A stretch of 32,883 nt of DNA from assembly GCF_900102965.1 (NCBI RefSeq), contig NZ_FNGM01000023.1:67032-99914 (forward strand), read 5' to 3'. The translations under genes and the position numbers were made by a program. The notes below the pieces were generated by a model. It searched no databases. It worked only from the letters and a program-made list of their open reading frames with translations, and had not been told where the DNA came from. This document shows positions 22,655-30,995 of this stretch, piece by piece (the first letter of the stretch is position 1; each line of letters begins with the position of its first letter). This stretch comes from Paenibacillus jilunlii (GTDB lineage: Bacteria > Bacillota > Bacilli > Paenibacillales > Paenibacillaceae).

Positions 22655-24235
22655 ATGCCAGGCAACCCGCAGCGGACCAACCCCAACAAGAGCGACAATG
22701 CAGAACAATCCGTACCCGCCCCGTTTCCTCTTGATCCTTCTCTGGAGGTGAATTTGCAGGTGCTCAGCCATCGGATTGGCCAGAGCTCGGATATTGTGGT
22801 CCGCAGATTTACCAATGAGTCGTTGAGCTCGCTAGAGCTGGCCTTTATCTATATTGACGGGCTGGTCAACGCCGACGTGGTCAACCAGGGTGTACTTCAA
22901 CCCTTGCTGGAAACGGTCCAGCTAAAAAGCGAATTCATCAGTGCCACTGATGCCTTCCAGATGATTAAGACTCAAATATTGCCCATTGGAGGGGTTAAAG
23001 AAGGCAACACCCTGGAAGCACTCCTGCCCATGCTGTTCGACGGCTATACCTTAATTCTGCTAGAGGGGCTTCAGGTCGGAATGGCTGCGGATACCTCCGG
23101 TTGGGAGAAACGCAGCATCAATGAGCCAACCTCCCAAGGTGTCATCCGGGGACCCAAAGAAGGGTTCACCGAAAGCCTGCGGACAGGCACCTCCATGCTG
23201 CGGCGCAGACTGAAAACCCCTGATCTGCGCATTGAGGAGTATAAAATCGGCCAGCGCACCCAGACCGGAGTGGCCCTGGTCTATTTGGAGGGCATCGCAA
23301 GTGAGCAGGTGCTGAAGGAAATCCGCCGCCGCCTGAATGCAATCAATACTGACAGCATTCTGGAGAGCAACTATATTGAGGAATTTATCCAGGATGGCGG
23401 TCTGACTCCGTTTCCCACGATACAGAATACGGAGCGCCCCGACGCGATGGCCGGGGGCATTCTGGAAGGGCAGGTCGGAATCATTATTGACGGTACGCCC
23501 TTTGCGCTGCTTGCACCGTCCACATTCTTCAACTTCTTTCAGTCCAGCGAGGACTACTATCAGCGTTATGATATCTCCTCCTTCCTGCGGCTGATCCGGT
23601 ATTCGGCATTTTTTGTATCTATGCTGCTGCCTGCTCTATATATCGCTGTCACCACCTTTCATCAGGAAATGCTGCCGACCACACTCCTGATCAGCCTTGC
23701 CGCACAGCGGGAGGGAGTTCCGCTCCCGGCGCTGGCGGAGGCGCTGCTGATGGAGCTGACCTTCGATGTGCTGCGCGAAGCAGGGGTGCGCATGCCGCGC
23801 ACCATCGGCCCGGCAATTTCCATCGTAGGCGCCCTGGTGCTGGGACAAGCTGCGGTTCAGGCCGGACTTGTTTCAGCCGCAATGGTAATTGTTGTATCTT
23901 TTACTGCCATCTCCAACTTTGTGATTCCTTCGCTGGCGATCGCCAACTCGATCCGGCTCATCCGTTTTGTCATGATGTTTATCGCCGCGACCCTGGGGCT
24001 CTTTGGCATTATGTCCTTTTTGATGGTGCTGCTGATTCACATGGCCGGATTGCGTTCGTTTGGTGTGCCGTACCTGTCGCCGGTGGCTCCAATGGTTCCG
24101 CGCTACCTTAAGGATATCTTTATCCGTGTGCCGCTCTGGGACATGACAATGCGTCCCAAGACCATCCTGGGCGAAGAAACACGCCGACAAGGTGAACATC
24201 AACAGCCCAAGCCGCAAGGGGAGGACCCCGTATGA
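22655..24235 (+). CDS. Spore germination receptor A subunit (GerA family)
   Basis: 526 aa, GerAA/GerKA family. The soluble N-terminal part (to about residue 310) has the usual ESNYIEEFIQD and GTPFALLAPSTFFNFFQSSE segments. The C-terminal part holds the membrane helices, with the very conserved SLAAQREGVPLPALAEALLM, FDVLREAGVRMPRTIGPAIS and FTAISNFVIPSLAIANSIRL. It is part of the nutrient receptor in the spore inner membrane. The ATG has GGAGG seven bases upstream. It overlaps the B-subunit gene by four bases. The C-terminal tail after the last helix is polar and Gln-rich. Confidence 0.95.
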   Translation: MPGNPQRTNPNKSDNAEQSVPAPFPLDPSLEVNLQVLSHRIGQSSDIVVRRFTNESLSSLELAFIYIDGLVNADVVNQGVLQPLLETVQLKSEFISATDAFQMIKTQILPIGGVKEGNTLEALLPMLFDGYTLILLEGLQVGMAADTSGWEKRSINEPTSQGVIRGPKEGFTESLRTGTSMLRRRLKTPDLRIEEYKIGQRTQTGVALVYLEGIASEQVLKEIRRRLNAINTDSILESNYIEEFIQDGGLTPFPTIQNTERPDAMAGGILEGQVGIIIDGTPFALLAPSTFFNFFQSSEDYYQRYDISSFLRLIRYSAFFVSMLLPALYIAVTTFHQEMLPTTLLISLAAQREGVPLPALAEALLMELTFDVLREAGVRMPRTIGPAISIVGALVLGQAAVQAGLVSAAMVIVVSFTAISNFVIPSLAIANSIRLIRFVMMFIAATLGLFGIMSFLMVLLIHMAGLRSFGVPYLSPVAPMVPRYLKDIFIRVPLWDMTMRPKTILGEETRRQGEHQQPKPQGEDPV

Positions 24236-25335
24236 ATAGAAAAGTCGGCACTACCCAGGCAGCTATGCTGATTGTCAACACGATACTGCCCACTGCCACT
24301 GTCGTGCTTCCCGCAATTATCAGCAACTATGCGGAACAGGATGCGCCGCTTGCTATTCTGCTGTCCGCCTTTTTCGGGCTCCTCATCGCATATATTGTCG
24401 GCAGCGCTGTCCGCTGTACCAACGGCGCCCCGTTCCTGACATGGGTCGGCGAAAAAAGCTCGCCCGCAATTGCTGCAGTCCTGGGCCTCTTTATGCTGCA
24501 GTTCTACCTGGACACTTCCACAACAATTCTGCGTGAATTCGTCAATTTCCTGAAGGACAATGTACTCATCAATACACCGATTTCGATCCTTTGCGTATTG
24601 ATTCTGCTCATTACTATTTATATGGTAAGACAAGGCCTGGAAGCCATCGCCCGGGTGAACAGCCTGGTAATCCTCTTGTACTTGTTATTTGTGCCGCTAT
24701 ATATATTCGGCTTGACTGACGAGATGAATGTGCACCAGCTGCTGCCGATGTTCGATCATTCTCTGGCTGAGCTGACCCTTGCCAGCATTACTCCAACTAC
24801 GTGGATGTCCGAAGTGGCCGTGCTGCTGTTCCTGGCGCCGTATCTGCAATCTCCGCAGAAGGCCCGGATCATTGGCTGGACCGGTCTGATTTTTGTTGCC
24901 ATGCTGATGATGTTCTCCCTCATCATTGCGCTGATGGTGTTTGGTCCTGACCTTATCAGGCTCAGTGCGTATCCCGGTTTCTCAGCCGCCAGCATCGTAC
25001 ATCTCGGAAGATTTATCGAGAAACTGGATATTCTCTTCATTTCTTACTGGGTATTGTCTATCTACGTGAAATTTTCGATTTTTCTGTTTGCTACCGTAGA
25101 GTGCTTCAAGCAAACCTTCAGGGTGGGCAGCAGCCGGCCTTTTATCGGCACCTTGGGTCTGCTTATCGTTCTGGAATGCCTGTATACCTGGCAGAGTACA
25201 GAGAAACTAAACCTCTATAACAAGGAAGGGCGTTTTCTGGTTTTCTTCCTCTTTAATGTACTCGTTCCTTTGGGGGCGGTTGGACTGGACCGGTTCACGA
25301 AGGCTAAAACCAAGCGGAAAGGATGGGGAGCATGA
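24232..25335 (+). CDS. Spore germination receptor B subunit, first copy (GerAB family)
   Basis: 367 aa, amino acid permease-like GerAB family with about ten hydrophobic segments. The N-terminus (VGTTQAAMLIVNTILPTATV) and later LRLSAYPGF-like and LDILFISYWVLSIYVKFSIF segments fit the family. This subunit carries the nutrient-binding site in known receptors. The ATG overlaps the A-subunit stop codon (ATGA), and the next gene overlaps it in the same way, so A, B and C should be made together. A second, clearly different B subunit is encoded at the end of the same operon, which suggests two alternative nutrient specificities. Confidence 0.93.
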   Translation: MNRKVGTTQAAMLIVNTILPTATVVLPAIISNYAEQDAPLAILLSAFFGLLIAYIVGSAVRCTNGAPFLTWVGEKSSPAIAAVLGLFMLQFYLDTSTTILREFVNFLKDNVLINTPISILCVLILLITIYMVRQGLEAIARVNSLVILLYLLFVPLYIFGLTDEMNVHQLLPMFDHSLAELTLASITPTTWMSEVAVLLFLAPYLQSPQKARIIGWTGLIFVAMLMMFSLIIALMVFGPDLIRLSAYPGFSAASIVHLGRFIEKLDILFISYWVLSIYVKFSIFLFATVECFKQTFRVGSSRPFIGTLGLLIVLECLYTWQSTEKLNLYNKEGRFLVFFLFNVLVPLGAVGLDRFTKAKTKRKGWGA

Positions 25336-26564
25336 ATATTTCAAAAAAAAACCTCATTTGCCTGCTGTGTCTTCCCCTTTTGTCCACACTGCTGTCCGGA
25401 TGCTGGGACGACCGCGAGCTGAGCGAGCTTGGCATTACCTCCGGTTCTGCCTACGACTGGGAGGATAACCAGTGGAAGGCCACTTACCAGGTAATCAACC
25501 CTTCTTCTGGCGCCAGCAGTACGGGGGGCACCGGGGGCGGAAGCACCAGTTCGCCTCCATTCGTCACCTTTACGGTCAAGGGGAAGACCATTATGGAGGC
25601 GGTTGAAAAAACCAACCTGACCAGCACACGTCAAATGTTCTTCTCCCATTCGCGGATTACCGTGCTGGGCGAAAGTCTGGCCAGACAAGGTGTCAATCAA
25701 TTAATTGATATGTTCCTGCGCAAGCAGGACGCCCGTGAAACCGTCTATGTATTTATTGCCAAAGGCGAAGCCGGCGATATTCTGGATCAGCTCATGCAGC
25801 TGACCAAAAACCAGGGAGCCGGCATCCAGTTGATGATAGAGCAGGAATCCCGGCTAGTATCCTATTACCCCGGCATACGGATGTTCGAGCTTGCGATGGC
25901 CCTTTCTTCCGAATCAGGCAGTGCGATCCTTCCAGAAATCCTCCTTACCGGACGGGAGGTTATGGACGAAACGCAAGAAACCGGACGAACTGACCTGAAG
26001 ACCCGGCTGGCTCTGGGAAGGCTGGGCGTGCTGAAGGGCGAGAAGCTGGTCGGCTGGCTCAGCCAAAAGCAGGCCTTCGGCTTGTCCTTTATGACGGACA
26101 AAATCAAGACGGCAACAATCGTCTTTCCGTCCAAGCCCGAATCCGGCGACAAGCCGGATGCCTCCTTTGTCCTCCAGAAATCCAGGACGACGGTTCATCC
26201 GAAATGGGAGAATGACCATTATGTTATCGATATCCATATAAAAGGCAGCGGGGTGTTAAGCGAACTCGGCAGCGTCATGGATCTGAACGAGCGGGCTTCG
26301 ATTACAGAGATGGAGCAAGCTCTCGAACAGCAGGTGCTGGAACTGGTGGACAACTCCTGGAAGGAGGTCAGGAAGCTGGGTGCCGATGTCACCGGCTTCG
26401 CAATCAAAATCCACCGCAGTGACCGCAAACGCTTCAAGCAGATCCGGAAGGACAAGAACTGGGACCGCGTATTCCAGGAGATCGAAATCCGGCCACATGT
26501 ATCGATGAAAATTGAACGGACGGGGCTCAGCAATAAATCCTTCAAATCTGTTCACGAGAAATAA
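25332..26564 (+). CDS. Spore germination receptor C subunit lipoprotein (GerC family)
   Basis: 410 aa. The lipoprotein signal ends in LLSGC with Cys24, followed by the family hallmark WDDRELSELG. The C-terminal third contains VLELVDNSWKEVRKLGADVT and WDRVFQEIEIRPHVSMKIER, the usual end of GerAC-type proteins. A Ser/Gly/Thr-rich insert of about 25 residues near residue 55 looks like a flexible loop. I chose the ATG at 25332, which overlaps the B stop codon (ATGA) and has AAAGG at normal spacing; the ATG at 25323 would add three residues. The protein is anchored to the outer surface of the spore inner membrane and completes the receptor. Confidence 0.93.
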   Translation: MNISKKNLICLLCLPLLSTLLSGCWDDRELSELGITSGSAYDWEDNQWKATYQVINPSSGASSTGGTGGGSTSSPPFVTFTVKGKTIMEAVEKTNLTSTRQMFFSHSRITVLGESLARQGVNQLIDMFLRKQDARETVYVFIAKGEAGDILDQLMQLTKNQGAGIQLMIEQESRLVSYYPGIRMFELAMALSSESGSAILPEILLTGREVMDETQETGRTDLKTRLALGRLGVLKGEKLVGWLSQKQAFGLSFMTDKIKTATIVFPSKPESGDKPDASFVLQKSRTTVHPKWENDHYVIDIHIKGSGVLSELGSVMDLNERASITEMEQALEQQVLELVDNSWKEVRKLGADVTGFAIKIHRSDRKRFKQIRKDKNWDRVFQEIEIRPHVSMKIERTGLSNKSFKSVHEK

Positions 26565-26576
26565 AGGAGCTTGTCT

Positions 26577-26810
26577 ATGAAAATAGCTGTAATTCTGGGG
26601 CTCTATATCCTCGCTTTCTGGCGGGGTTGCGCCCTGCTGCAGGGACGAGGGCGCAAACTGCACAGGCTATGGTTCGGCTGTATATTGGTTTATTGTGCCT
26701 ATGTTCATATTTGCGGCATTACGGAAACTCCGCATTTCGGCGTGTCTACGCTATATATCGCATACTTCCAGCCTGCGGGCCGGGCAATCATCAAGTGGTT
26801 AGGAGGCTGA
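26577..26810 (+). CDS. Small two-helix membrane protein, germination receptor D-type subunit
   Basis: 77 aa, two hydrophobic segments (about residues 3-22 and 33-50) and a short polar end. Small two-helix proteins of this kind are encoded within or beside ger operons in Bacillus and related genera as D subunits that tune receptor activity. The assignment rests on size, topology and position rather than on sequence motifs. The ATG at 26577 has AAAGGAG upstream and lies 12 bases after the C-subunit stop codon. The end of this gene contains the AGGAGG ribosome site for the second B gene, so loss of one would affect the other. Confidence 0.7.
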   Translation: MKIAVILGLYILAFWRGCALLQGRGRKLHRLWFGCILVYCAYVHICGITETPHFGVSTLYIAYFQPAGRAIIKWLGG

Positions 26811-26819
26811 CCCTATAAC

Positions 26820-27917
26820 ATGCACAACAAGGAGCAGGTGTCTACCCTGCAGCTCTCTTTCATGATCATGCTGTTTGAAATCGGCAGCACACCGCTGTTT
26901 CTGCTTGGCGGGAAGGCCAAACAAGACTCCTGGCTGGCGATGTGCACCGGCTCGGCAGCAGGTCTGGTTCTGCTGATGCTTCTGCTGTGGATTCAATACC
27001 GTTCTCAGCACAACGACCTTATCGGCATGCTCGCCCTTCACCTTGGAAAGATTGCCGGTTCAGCCGTCGGCGGAATGTACAGCCTGTATTTCGCCTACCA
27101 GTCGATGCGCAATGTCCGTGATCTGGGTGAACTGACCGCGCTGACCATGCTGCCGAACTCACCGATGTCCGTTACGATGCTGATTTTTGTCGGGATTGCC
27201 CTTTACGCCATCTGGAAAGGGACCGAGGTGGTCTTCCGCCTGCCGGAGGTCCTGCTGCCGGTGGTGCTGTCTTTTTATGCTGTGCTTGTTCTTCTGCTCG
27301 GAATCATGGGCTCCCTGGACTTCAACCAGTTGGCGCCTGTTTTGGAGAACGGATTTAAGCCGATTGCGGACGCTGCGCTGCCCGATATTGTCTCCTTCCC
27401 CTTTGGGCAGATGATTGTATTCCTGATGCTGTGGTCCTTATGGGACAAACCGGGGGTTCCGGTAAAAAACACCGTGGCAGCTTATCTCCTCATCAGCATA
27501 TTTCTGATTTTCATGAACGCACTTAATGTAGCCGTTCTCGGGCCGGGCATTGCAGGGAGCAGTCAACTGCCCTTTTTAAAAACCGTACGCACCCTGTCGA
27601 GTCTCAAGTTTATCGAACGCCTGGACATTCTGGTTACCATTCAGCTTTTTATCGGTTTGCTGATCAAGATGATGCTGTTCTACTTCTGTTCTGTGAAGGC
27701 CATAGCCGAGCTGACCGGAAAATCCGCCAAATGGTGGGTATTCCCCGTAGGCGCGGTCATTTATGGTGCTTCCTTTCTGGAAAGAGACTATACACAGCAT
27801 ATTGCCATTGGCCTTGGACCCAGTCTGAAAATCGATCCTGTATTTCAGGTGGCGATCCCTCTGCTGCTGGCGGTTTCCATTCTGCTGCGGAGCTGGTTTG
27901 CGCGGTCCTCCTCTTAA
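26820..27917 (+). CDS. Spore germination receptor B subunit, second copy (GerAB family)
   Basis: 365 aa, about ten hydrophobic segments. The start VSTLQLSFMIMLFEIGSTPL followed by GGKAKQDSWLA is the classical GerAB opening, and is closer to the family consensus than the first B subunit. RLDILVTIQLFIGLLIKMML is the equivalent late helix. The second B gene at the end of the operon resembles known cases where extra B subunits pair with shared A and C subunits to change the nutrient recognised. The ribosome site AGGAGG lies 13 bases upstream, inside the small D-type gene. No convincing terminator follows. Confidence 0.92.
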   Translation: MHNKEQVSTLQLSFMIMLFEIGSTPLFLLGGKAKQDSWLAMCTGSAAGLVLLMLLLWIQYRSQHNDLIGMLALHLGKIAGSAVGGMYSLYFAYQSMRNVRDLGELTALTMLPNSPMSVTMLIFVGIALYAIWKGTEVVFRLPEVLLPVVLSFYAVLVLLLGIMGSLDFNQLAPVLENGFKPIADAALPDIVSFPFGQMIVFLMLWSLWDKPGVPVKNTVAAYLLISIFLIFMNALNVAVLGPGIAGSSQLPFLKTVRTLSSLKFIERLDILVTIQLFIGLLIKMMLFYFCSVKAIAELTGKSAKWWVFPVGAVIYGASFLERDYTQHIAIGLGPSLKIDPVFQVAIPLLLAVSILLRSWFARSSS

Positions 27918-27996
27918 TGTACGAACATATCCTTAAACGGCCCGTAAGAATTCATTAAGGTAAATCCATAGCTTACCGGATGTCCATCCTGTACAC

Positions 27997-28058
27997 TCGG
28001 AAACAGAGGCGAAACATTAAGCATGTCCGCACCAGATTAGGGTGACTCATGTTTCCGA
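27997..28058 (+). promoter_or_regulatory. Perfect 9-bp inverted repeat in the leader of the ABC transporter genes
   Basis: TCGGAAACA (27997-28005) and TGTTTCCGA (28050-28058) are exact complements 44 bases apart. The second arm ends three bases before the GGAAGGAAGG ribosome site. It could be a pair of regulator half-sites or an RNA stem that limits translation. I could not identify a promoter in this 158-bp gap with confidence. Confidence 0.5.
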
Positions 28059-28076
28059 CAGGAAGGAAGGAATGAA

Positions 28077-28847
28077 ATGAACGTACTGGAAGTAACCGCT
28101 CTTAACAAAGTGTATCCGGGCAAAGTTAATACCCAGGCCCTCACCGATATTCATCTCAGCATTGAACAAGGCGAGTTCGTTGGCATTATGGGGCCGTCTG
28201 GCAGCGGTAAGACCACCCTGCTTAACATGGTTTCCACCATTGACCAGCCTTCTTCGGGCGTGGTGAACATCGGAGGCAGCAATCCCTATCTCATGAATAA
28301 AAAGGAGCTGGCCCTGTTCCGCCGCAGGCAGCTTGGCTTCGTCTTTCAGGATTTCAATCTTCTGGAGACGCTGACCGTAGCTGAGAACATCGTTCTCCCC
28401 TTGACCCTGGACAACCGCAAACTGGCCGAAATGGACGCGCTGCTGCAAAAGGTTGCGGACCGGCTGAACATCAAGGATATTCTGAATAAGCGGACCTATG
28501 AAATCTCCGGCGGACAGCGCCAGCGCACGGCGATTGCCCGGGCAATCATCACTTCCCCCGCGATTATACTGGCCGATGAACCTACAGGTGCGCTCGATTC
28601 CAATTCCTCACGGATCGTGATGGAATCGCTGGAGGACATCAACCGTAAGGAAGGCACCACACTGATGCTGGTCACCCATGATCCGCTGGCGGCAAGCTAC
28701 TGCAACCGCATTGTCTTCATCAAGGATGGCAAGCTGGCGGCGGAAATTCACCGCGGAGACAACCGCCAGGCCTTCTTCCAGAAGATTATCGACACACTTT
28801 CATTCTGGGGAGGGAACACGCATGAGCTTTCCTCAATTCGCGTTTAA
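28077..28847 (+). CDS. ABC transporter ATP-binding protein (BceA-like)
   Basis: 256 aa with a complete ATPase: Walker A GPSGSGKTT at 39-47, Q-loop FQDFN at 90-94, signature SGGQRQR at 144-150, Walker B IILADEP at 163-169 and H-loop His201. The MacB/LolD-like sequence with GALDSNSS and the partner downstream place it with BceA-type exporters, which free peptide antibiotics such as bacitracin from their lipid targets. It overlaps the permease gene by 26 bases. Its likely regulators are the response regulator and kinase at 20773-22466, separated from it by the germination operon. Confidence 0.93.
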   Translation: MNVLEVTALNKVYPGKVNTQALTDIHLSIEQGEFVGIMGPSGSGKTTLLNMVSTIDQPSSGVVNIGGSNPYLMNKKELALFRRRQLGFVFQDFNLLETLTVAENIVLPLTLDNRKLAEMDALLQKVADRLNIKDILNKRTYEISGGQRQRTAIARAIITSPAIILADEPTGALDSNSSRIVMESLEDINRKEGTTLMLVTHDPLAASYCNRIVFIKDGKLAAEIHRGDNRQAFFQKIIDTLSFWGGNTHELSSIRV

Positions 28848-30765
28848 CAATGTGCGGCGGAATGCGCGTGCGTATATGGCTTTTTTTCTCAGCAGCGCCT
28901 TCATGGTCATGATCTTCTTCTCTTATGCAGTGTTTATGTACCATCCTGGCGTTACGTCTGTAGAGATGGGTGAGAATTCGGCTGCCGGAATGAAAATTGC
29001 TTCTTTCATTGTGTTCATCTTTGCTTTCTTCTTCGTGATGTATTCCATCAGCGCCTTTCTGAAGCTGCGCAACCAGGAATTCGGCATTCTGATGATCCTT
29101 GGCGCACGTCCGGGACAGATCAACCGCCTGATTCTGCTGGAAAATATGCTGATCGGCCTGCTGTCGATCGTAACCGGGATGGCCGCCGGCATGCTGCTGT
29201 CGAAGCTGTTTCTGCTCCTGAGCACCACGGCTATGGGCATTGACAATCTGCCGTTCTACTGGCCGGTTAAGGCGCTGGTTATGACCTCTGTTGCTTTTGT
29301 TGCCCTTTTCCTGGTCAATTCTGTATTCACGTTCCTGTTCATTCGCAAAAATCAGGTGCTTGAGCTGCTGAAGGGCAGCGTGAAGCCGAAAAAGGAGCCC
29401 AAGGTCTCCTGGCTGCTGTCACTGCTCGGACTGGCCCTGCTGACTGCGGGTGCTTATGCCATCTGGACACCGTTATCGCCTCTATCCCTGCTGGCCGCTG
29501 CTGTTACGGGAATTCCCGGTACTTATTTCTTCTATTCGCAGCTGTCTGTGCTGGGGATGCGCCTGCTGAAGATCAGCCGCAAACGGGTGTGGCGGGGAAC
29601 TAATCTGCTTTGGATTTCAGAGATGAGCTACAAAATTAAGGACAATGCCCGGATGCTGTTTCTGGTCACAGTCGTTACCTCTCTGGCCTGTATGGCTGCG
29701 GGATTCCTGCTGTCCATCAGCCAGGCGAACCGGACGAGTTATATGAACAGCCCGTTCGGGATGATCTACACTATCTATGACCGCGGGACTGCTGCTGAAA
29801 CCGGAAGACAGAAAATCCTCAGCACACTGGAGCAAAACGGGATCAAATATACAGAGAACAAGGTTAATTTCATCCGCAGTTCTATTAAAGACCAAAGGGA
29901 CAAGTTCAATAGTGTTATGCTGCTCCCCCTTTCCCGCTTCAATCAGCTCGCCGGGCAAATAGAGTCTGCCGGACTGCCTCCACTGACGGACGGGGAAGCT
30001 GTGCTGCTGCTTAATCCCCGGTATAGCGACGTCAAGTTCGATTCGGGCCAGATGGTATCTTTACCGGCTCCAAAGGAAGGGAAGCTGGCCTTGAAGCAGG
30101 TTCAAAAGCCAAAGGTGATGCCTTTCGGCCAATATACCGCACCTGTATTAATCGTGAGCGATGGTTATTATAAACAAGCCGCCGCTGCTGCTGACCGTTC
30201 CAACCTGCTGGAGTATTATTTCTACAAAATCCCGGCATGGGGCGATGCGCTGCCCAAAGCAGGTGAACCGGAAACCGTCATTTCAGGCGAACTGGAGACA
30301 TGGAGCCGGGACTGGAACTTTGCCAATGACAACTGGGATACCCTAATCAGCACTTCGGCGGGCGACTATATGGCCTCAAAGCAGGGAACATCCATGCTCA
30401 GCTTCATCGGCATTTTTATCGCCCTGATCTTCTCACTGTCGTCTGCCAGCTTCCTCTATTTCAAGCTGCATACGGAGCTGAACGCTGACATGAAAATGTA
30501 CCATTCTCTGTCCAAAATAGGCCTGAGCGTCAGAGAAATGTCGGCAGCCGCGACCCGCCAGATCGCCTTGCTGTTCTATATTCCTATTCTTATCGCTGCG
30601 GTGCAGACGCTGGTGGTCATCCGTCCGGTGCTGTATCAGATTAACATCCAAAATGTCACGATGCCGGTTCTGGTAACGGCTGCAGCCTTTTTGGCGGTAC
30701 AGACGGTATATTTCATCATTGTCCGGTCCCGCTATGTTCATAGTCTGAAGAAAATGATGGTGTAG
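28822..30765 (+). CDS. ABC transporter permease (BceB-like, FtsX family)
   Basis: 647 aa. It starts SFPQFAFNNVRRNARAYMAF, typical of BceB proteins, and has about ten membrane helices with a large outer domain of roughly 200 residues between the seventh and eighth (about residues 310-530). That domain binds the antibiotic-lipid complex in this family and also signals to the BceS kinase. LRNQEFGILMILGARPGQIN is the FtsX-type coupling region. The ATG at 28822 has GGGGAGGGA upstream and is preferred; the frame is open back to 28678, but that part is a shadow of the ATPase gene. Resistance to a cell-wall-active peptide is the probable role. Confidence 0.93.
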   Translation: MSFPQFAFNNVRRNARAYMAFFLSSAFMVMIFFSYAVFMYHPGVTSVEMGENSAAGMKIASFIVFIFAFFFVMYSISAFLKLRNQEFGILMILGARPGQINRLILLENMLIGLLSIVTGMAAGMLLSKLFLLLSTTAMGIDNLPFYWPVKALVMTSVAFVALFLVNSVFTFLFIRKNQVLELLKGSVKPKKEPKVSWLLSLLGLALLTAGAYAIWTPLSPLSLLAAAVTGIPGTYFFYSQLSVLGMRLLKISRKRVWRGTNLLWISEMSYKIKDNARMLFLVTVVTSLACMAAGFLLSISQANRTSYMNSPFGMIYTIYDRGTAAETGRQKILSTLEQNGIKYTENKVNFIRSSIKDQRDKFNSVMLLPLSRFNQLAGQIESAGLPPLTDGEAVLLLNPRYSDVKFDSGQMVSLPAPKEGKLALKQVQKPKVMPFGQYTAPVLIVSDGYYKQAAAAADRSNLLEYYFYKIPAWGDALPKAGEPETVISGELETWSRDWNFANDNWDTLISTSAGDYMASKQGTSMLSFIGIFIALIFSLSSASFLYFKLHTELNADMKMYHSLSKIGLSVREMSAAATRQIALLFYIPILIAAVQTLVVIRPVLYQINIQNVTMPVLVTAAAFLAVQTVYFIIVRSRYVHSLKKMMV

Positions 30766-30883
30766 AACCCCTGTCCCTGACTGGTCCTGTGCCCTTGGGC
30801 AACGAAACCGGCATTTCCAGCTGACAACCGTCTGCCGTATTTCTTGCCCATATTCACCGCACATTGCGGATGCTGCTTATGCC

Positions 30884-30940
30884 GGTTGGACGGCAAGCCG
30901 TGGCGAATATCGCCTATCCCGGGTTGGACGGCAAGCCGTG
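30884..30940 (+). promoter_or_regulatory. Duplicated palindromic operator before the WYL regulator
   Basis: The 19-bp sequence GGTTGGACGGCAAGCCGTG occurs exactly twice (30884-30902 and 30922-30940), a 38-bp step. Each copy contains the palindrome ACGGC-AA-GCCGT. TTGGAC of the second copy (30924-30929) could be a -35 box with TACACT at 30948-30953, 18 bp away, so a bound protein would cover the promoter. Self-control by the WYL protein is the simplest reading. Confidence 0.6.
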
Positions 30941-30995
30941 ATACAGGTACACTGGCTATATGGAAACAGCCAATGATTAAGGGGGTTACGGACGT

